Assembly: GCA_018398765.1 (NCBI GenBank)
Contig: JAHBMJ010001613.1
Coordinates: 1 to 22,228, forward strand
DNA length: 22,228 nucleotides
DNA from: Chromera velia
Lineage: Eukaryota > Sar > Chromeraceae
Direction of reading: 5' to 3'
The notes beneath the pieces are model-generated. The model saw nothing but the letters and a program-made list of their open reading frames with translations, searched no databases and was not told the DNA's origin. Position numbers and translations under genes: made by a program. Every line of letters starts with the position of its first letter. Within the stretch, counting starts at the first letter, position 1. Positions 19,636-22,228 of the stretch are shown here, piece by piece.

Positions 19636-20618
19636 GGAGGAAGGGGGGGGGGAGTGAGCGCCCCCTCCTCGTCCTTTTGTAGTGACGTACTGAGGAGAAG
19701 AGAGGAGAGAAGGGAGAAGGTCCGTCTGAGTCCGTCCGTCTGCAGCGATGACTGCATAATTCATGCTTCTCCACAAGGTTTTTCGTTTCTTTTTTGTGTG
19801 GGTTCGCTGAATACGTGCGTGAGGGTTATTTTCCTGTCAGAAGAAAAAAAGGCACACCTCTCGGAGAAGAGAGATTAAATGCTGTTGCTAGTGCTGTTGT
19901 AACAAAGGGGGTCCACTGGGGTCAATCGACAAATCGAGGGCATTTGTAACTAAATTTGTACGGATCGAGGCGCGCGAGCCAGGGAATCTCGCACACTAGC
20001 TCGCACAAATAGATCTAGGGGGTCGACAGACAACGCTAGAGACAACGGTGGACAAGAATATAATTTGCTGCTCAAAGGAGACAAGACTTCATTGTCACTT
20101 CAATTGAGTGGAATTAATTTAAGGGATCAGTTTAATTCAGTGGAATTCACTGCGGAATCTATTCTTATGATGAGTCGTATCTACTCGTGTAGCGTTCACT
20201 TACTTTCACTAAATTCTAGACTAAATTCTATAATTTTTGAAGATACATTTCTTGTGATCCAATTAAAGAGTTGAAAACTTAAATTGGCTATGATAGTGAT
20301 TTAATTGGTGCTTTAGGTTTACTAGCTTTAGAGCACTGTTGCCGTTCTACTATGTTCTACCATACAGAAGTCTATGTAGGAGTCACCCCTGCAAACTTGA
20401 AGTCACCCCTGCTAAAACATCTTATATACCTCTAAATATACCTATAGTACTGGAAATTAGTACATAAAGCGAGTATAAGCATAGCTAATTAAACCTGGGC
20501 CCAATTGGCCAATTCAAGCTTCCTATTCTTTTTATATTATGAAAACTAGTACAAAAAATAATTATTCAGCCCTCAAAGATTGTGAAACTTAGTGAAATTT
20601 AGATGGGTAGATATATAC

Positions 20619-20637
20619 GCGTAGATTCAATCTACGC
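20619..20637. repeat. 19-bp palindrome
   Basis: GCGTAGATT and AATCTACGC are perfect inverted arms around a single C. No gene is nearby, so the function is unknown. Confidence 0.8.
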
Positions 20638-20959
20638 AATACTAGATTCTATGGTAAAGGTTAGTACAACAGTCAAACAGTAGGGGTCCTCTGAGAACAC
20701 CGTTCTAGATGTAACTAAGGATACATAATTTGATGTAATTTGATGAGTCAAACTAGAAGCAATCGCGTGTGCAATAGGCAATCCGGGCAAGCAAATACAG
20801 ACAACAGTATTTGTGTGTTTACTTTTATATATATGTATGTATGCTGCTATGTGTGAATCGTTCTCTGTGCCTCTTTTGTGTATGTAATAATATCTAAGCT
20901 GTCAGTCGATCTACTGTAGGCTACTGTAGCCTATAGTCTGTAGGCTAGCTGATGACTAA

Positions 20960-21028
20960 CGTCAACTACGAGCCGGTAAAGCACTGGACTTTACATACAT
21001 AGGCATTCCAATTGAAGCAAAAAAAAAT
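20960..21028 (+). other. tRNA-like relic followed by poly(A)
   Basis: GCCGGTAAAGCACTGGACTTTA closely resembles the D-arm-to-anticodon region of lysine-type tRNAs (GTCGGTAGAGCACTGGACTTTT). It is followed by a poor B-box-like ATTCCAATTG and a run of nine A residues. The anticodon arm and acceptor stem do not close, so it is not a working tRNA. It could be the head of a short SINE or a retroposed tRNA. Confidence 0.35.
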
Positions 21029-21244
21029 TAGTCGCCCGCACTGCAGTTTGTGAGGTAGACCATCAAAATGATTTTTTGATTGTAAATGGGCATCATTGGG
21101 CATCCACTGCCGCTTCTGTTTGTTTTCACACGGCCGCCGTGCCGCTGTATGATTACCTAATGCTCGCGCGCACTTTCGGAACGCGCGAAAATTATAAGTT
21201 CAGTTTTTTTGACAACTTAATTAATTTAATTGGAATTGCATGCA

Positions 21245-21307
21245 TGCAGTCACAACGATCGAGTTAATTCAAAAGTTTTTGAACTCGATCTACCTAGCTG
21301 CAGTCAC
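21245..21307. repeat. Hairpin flanked by 9-bp direct repeats
   Basis: TGCAGTCAC occurs at 21245-21253 and again at 21299-21307. Between them, GATCGAGTT...TTCAAAA and TTTTGAACTCGATC form inverted arms with a 3-nt bulge. The layout resembles a very small insertion with a target duplication, but chance is possible at this size. Confidence 0.4.
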
Positions 21308-21340
21308 TGCATATTACGCTTCCTTGCCTTCATCCTGACG

Positions 21341-21569
21341 CTCGTCATTTAGCTCTCAGCTCTTTTCAAAGCTCAGCAGGTGTCCTGTTCTCCTGTCAGC
21401 AGCAAAATCTCCACGATCAATCAGCACAATCACTGCAGCGGCAGGCCTCACTTGCTCTTTTCGGTCATCCAGCACAGTCCTCTGTTTTCGGTCGTCCAGC
21501 GCAGTTCGAACTCTGAATCTCTCTCAATATCTTTCAATCTCTGGCCTCCAATTTGCATCCCTCCTGGCA
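21341..21569. other. Upstream region of the right-edge gene
   Basis: The reading frame of the right-edge gene is open here from about 21,340 but has no ATG before 21570. A 27-bp unit (TTTTCGGTCRTCCAGCRCAGT core at 21458-21478 and 21485-21505) is tandemly duplicated in frame. It may be 5' UTR or the end of an upstream-spliced exon. Confidence 0.4.
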
Positions 21570-22228
21570 ATGCCAGCAATTCTAGGCGTGGTTCTTGCCA
21601 CGTGTGTAGGACTGTTTGGGGTAAGCCTGTGCCCTGACAATGAGGGAAAGCGAGCCAAGGAGAGGAAGGAGAGAGAGGAAGAAGCCAAGCAGCGAGTCGA
21701 CCAAGTCAGGTCGATCTTTAACAAAGCCACAAAGGTCACCGTGGCAAAGCACGCGGCATCCCTCTCGAAGGTTCTTGCAGACGCCCATCCGTCGGAATAT
21801 CCACGGCTGGCAGGTCTGATTGTCCAATGCATCCGCACCACCTCCCCCGAGGTGATGATTGCCCTTCTCTCCAATGGAAGCACCACCGAACGGTACTGTT
21901 CCCTTCTCGAGAGCATGCCGAGACTTCACTTCCACGTGGTGCAGCAGCTGAAGAAATGCATCCAAGCCACTGAAGAGAAGGAAGTCATGGACCACCTAGG
22001 GCACGTTTGCAGTCGAGTGTTGTGCCCTGTGGAGGTAGACTCGCAGTCAGCAAAGCTGTTGATCGGTGCAAAATCGAAGGCCCACTTCATAGCCTTCCTC
22101 ACGTTTCTTTGCTCCTTTGCGAAGGGCATGTTCCAGACAGACAGCACACAGCACTTGGGACCGAAAAACCGAGCAGCATTCTACCGCATTCTGATCTCCC
22201 TGAAGACCATTGAAGAGACGAACGACCT
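21570..22228 (+). CDS. Partial unrecognised protein with N-terminal hydrophobic segment
   Basis: The frame starts at an ATG and is still open at the right edge (219 full codons, no stop), so the gene is incomplete. Residues 1-21 (MPAILGVVLATCVGLFGVSL) form a hydrophobic signal peptide or membrane anchor. Residues about 27-45 are Lys/Glu/Arg-rich (KRAKERKEREEEAKQR), likely a charged helix. The rest looks like a compact helical domain, including YPRLAGLIVQCIRTTSPEVM, LLESMPRLHFHVVQQLKKCI, VMDHLGHVCSRVLCP and KAHFIAFLTFLCSFA. The middle part has a faint resemblance in pattern to the C-terminal half of RhoGAP domains, but no catalytic arginine finger is seen, so no function is assigned. Being cut by the window edge, its length is unknown. 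Confidence 0.6.
   Translation, partial: MPAILGVVLATCVGLFGVSLCPDNEGKRAKERKEREEEAKQRVDQVRSIFNKATKVTVAKHAASLSKVLADAHPSEYPRLAGLIVQCIRTTSPEVMIALLSNGSTTERYCSLLESMPRLHFHVVQQLKKCIQATEEKEVMDHLGHVCSRVLCPVEVDSQSAKLLIGAKSKAHFIAFLTFLCSFAKGMFQTDSTQHLGPKNRAAFYRILISLKTIEETND

Larger units (their letters stand above)
19636..21340. other. AT-rich spacer, no supported gene
   Basis: The first ~240 bp are probably the GST 3' UTR. Beyond about 19,890 the sequence becomes AT-rich and has no recognisable coding frame. Contents include a tandem AGTCACCCCTGC pair (about 20389-20413), repeated ACTAAATTCTA (about 20208-20230), a 19-bp palindrome (20619), a TAGGCTACTGTAGCCTA palindrome (about 20925), a tRNA-like relic (20960-21012) and a hairpin (21257). 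Confidence 0.55.

Noticed and set aside
1-22228. CRISPR arrays, bacterial operons or phage-type systems
   Set aside because: No spaced direct-repeat array or prokaryotic signal is present. Genes have spliceosomal introns, so the window is eukaryotic.

Overview
The window looks like nuclear DNA of a eukaryote. Genes are split by GT-AG introns whose phases can be followed by hand. Spacers are long and rich in simple repeats (CA, TCTG, GA, GGAA). Nothing suggests bacterial operons or Shine-Dalgarno sites. The mix of intron-rich and intron-poor genes with abundant microsatellites and retroelement remnants suits a free-living protist such as a chromerid or other alveolate alga. That assignment is inference; no marker gene settles it.

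Layout from left to right. 1-1516 is repeat-rich spacer. 1517-2680 (-) is a single-exon secreted calcineurin-like (Dcr2/PAP28-29-like) phosphatase. It is divergently arranged with 3197-4174 (+), an unrecognised protein made of six ~40-residue repeats with a GERRxxGRVPxH core. 4175-5042 is spacer, followed by a 237-bp miniature inverted-repeat element (5043-5279). 5552-8244 is a complete, young, non-autonomous LTR retroelement. It has two 263-bp LTRs differing at three positions, an AGCCT target-site duplication on both sides, a primer-binding site matching initiator tRNA-Met, and one 501-codon reading frame, but no reverse transcriptase. 8777-10201 (-) is a Gly-rich, charged hypothetical protein.

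10814-15954 (-) is a 13-exon PARN/CAF1-family poly(A)-specific 3' exoribonuclease. I reconstructed it from split motifs and splice phases. All four DEDD catalytic positions are present, but two junctions around exon 2 are not canonical. 16712-19635 (+) is a six-exon glutathione S-transferase with a ~100-residue low-complexity C-terminal tail. It is divergent from the exonuclease gene across a ~760-bp promoter region. 19636-21569 is mostly AT-rich spacer with a tRNA-like relic, palindromes and a hairpin. A reading frame running off the right edge (21570-22228, +) encodes an unrecognised protein with an N-terminal hydrophobic segment.

The genes have unrelated roles (phosphatase, RNA decay, detoxification), as expected for eukaryotic gene order, and I see no pathway linking them. 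The most notable items are the LTR element with an antisense tRNA-like segment inside its LTRs and the six-repeat protein.
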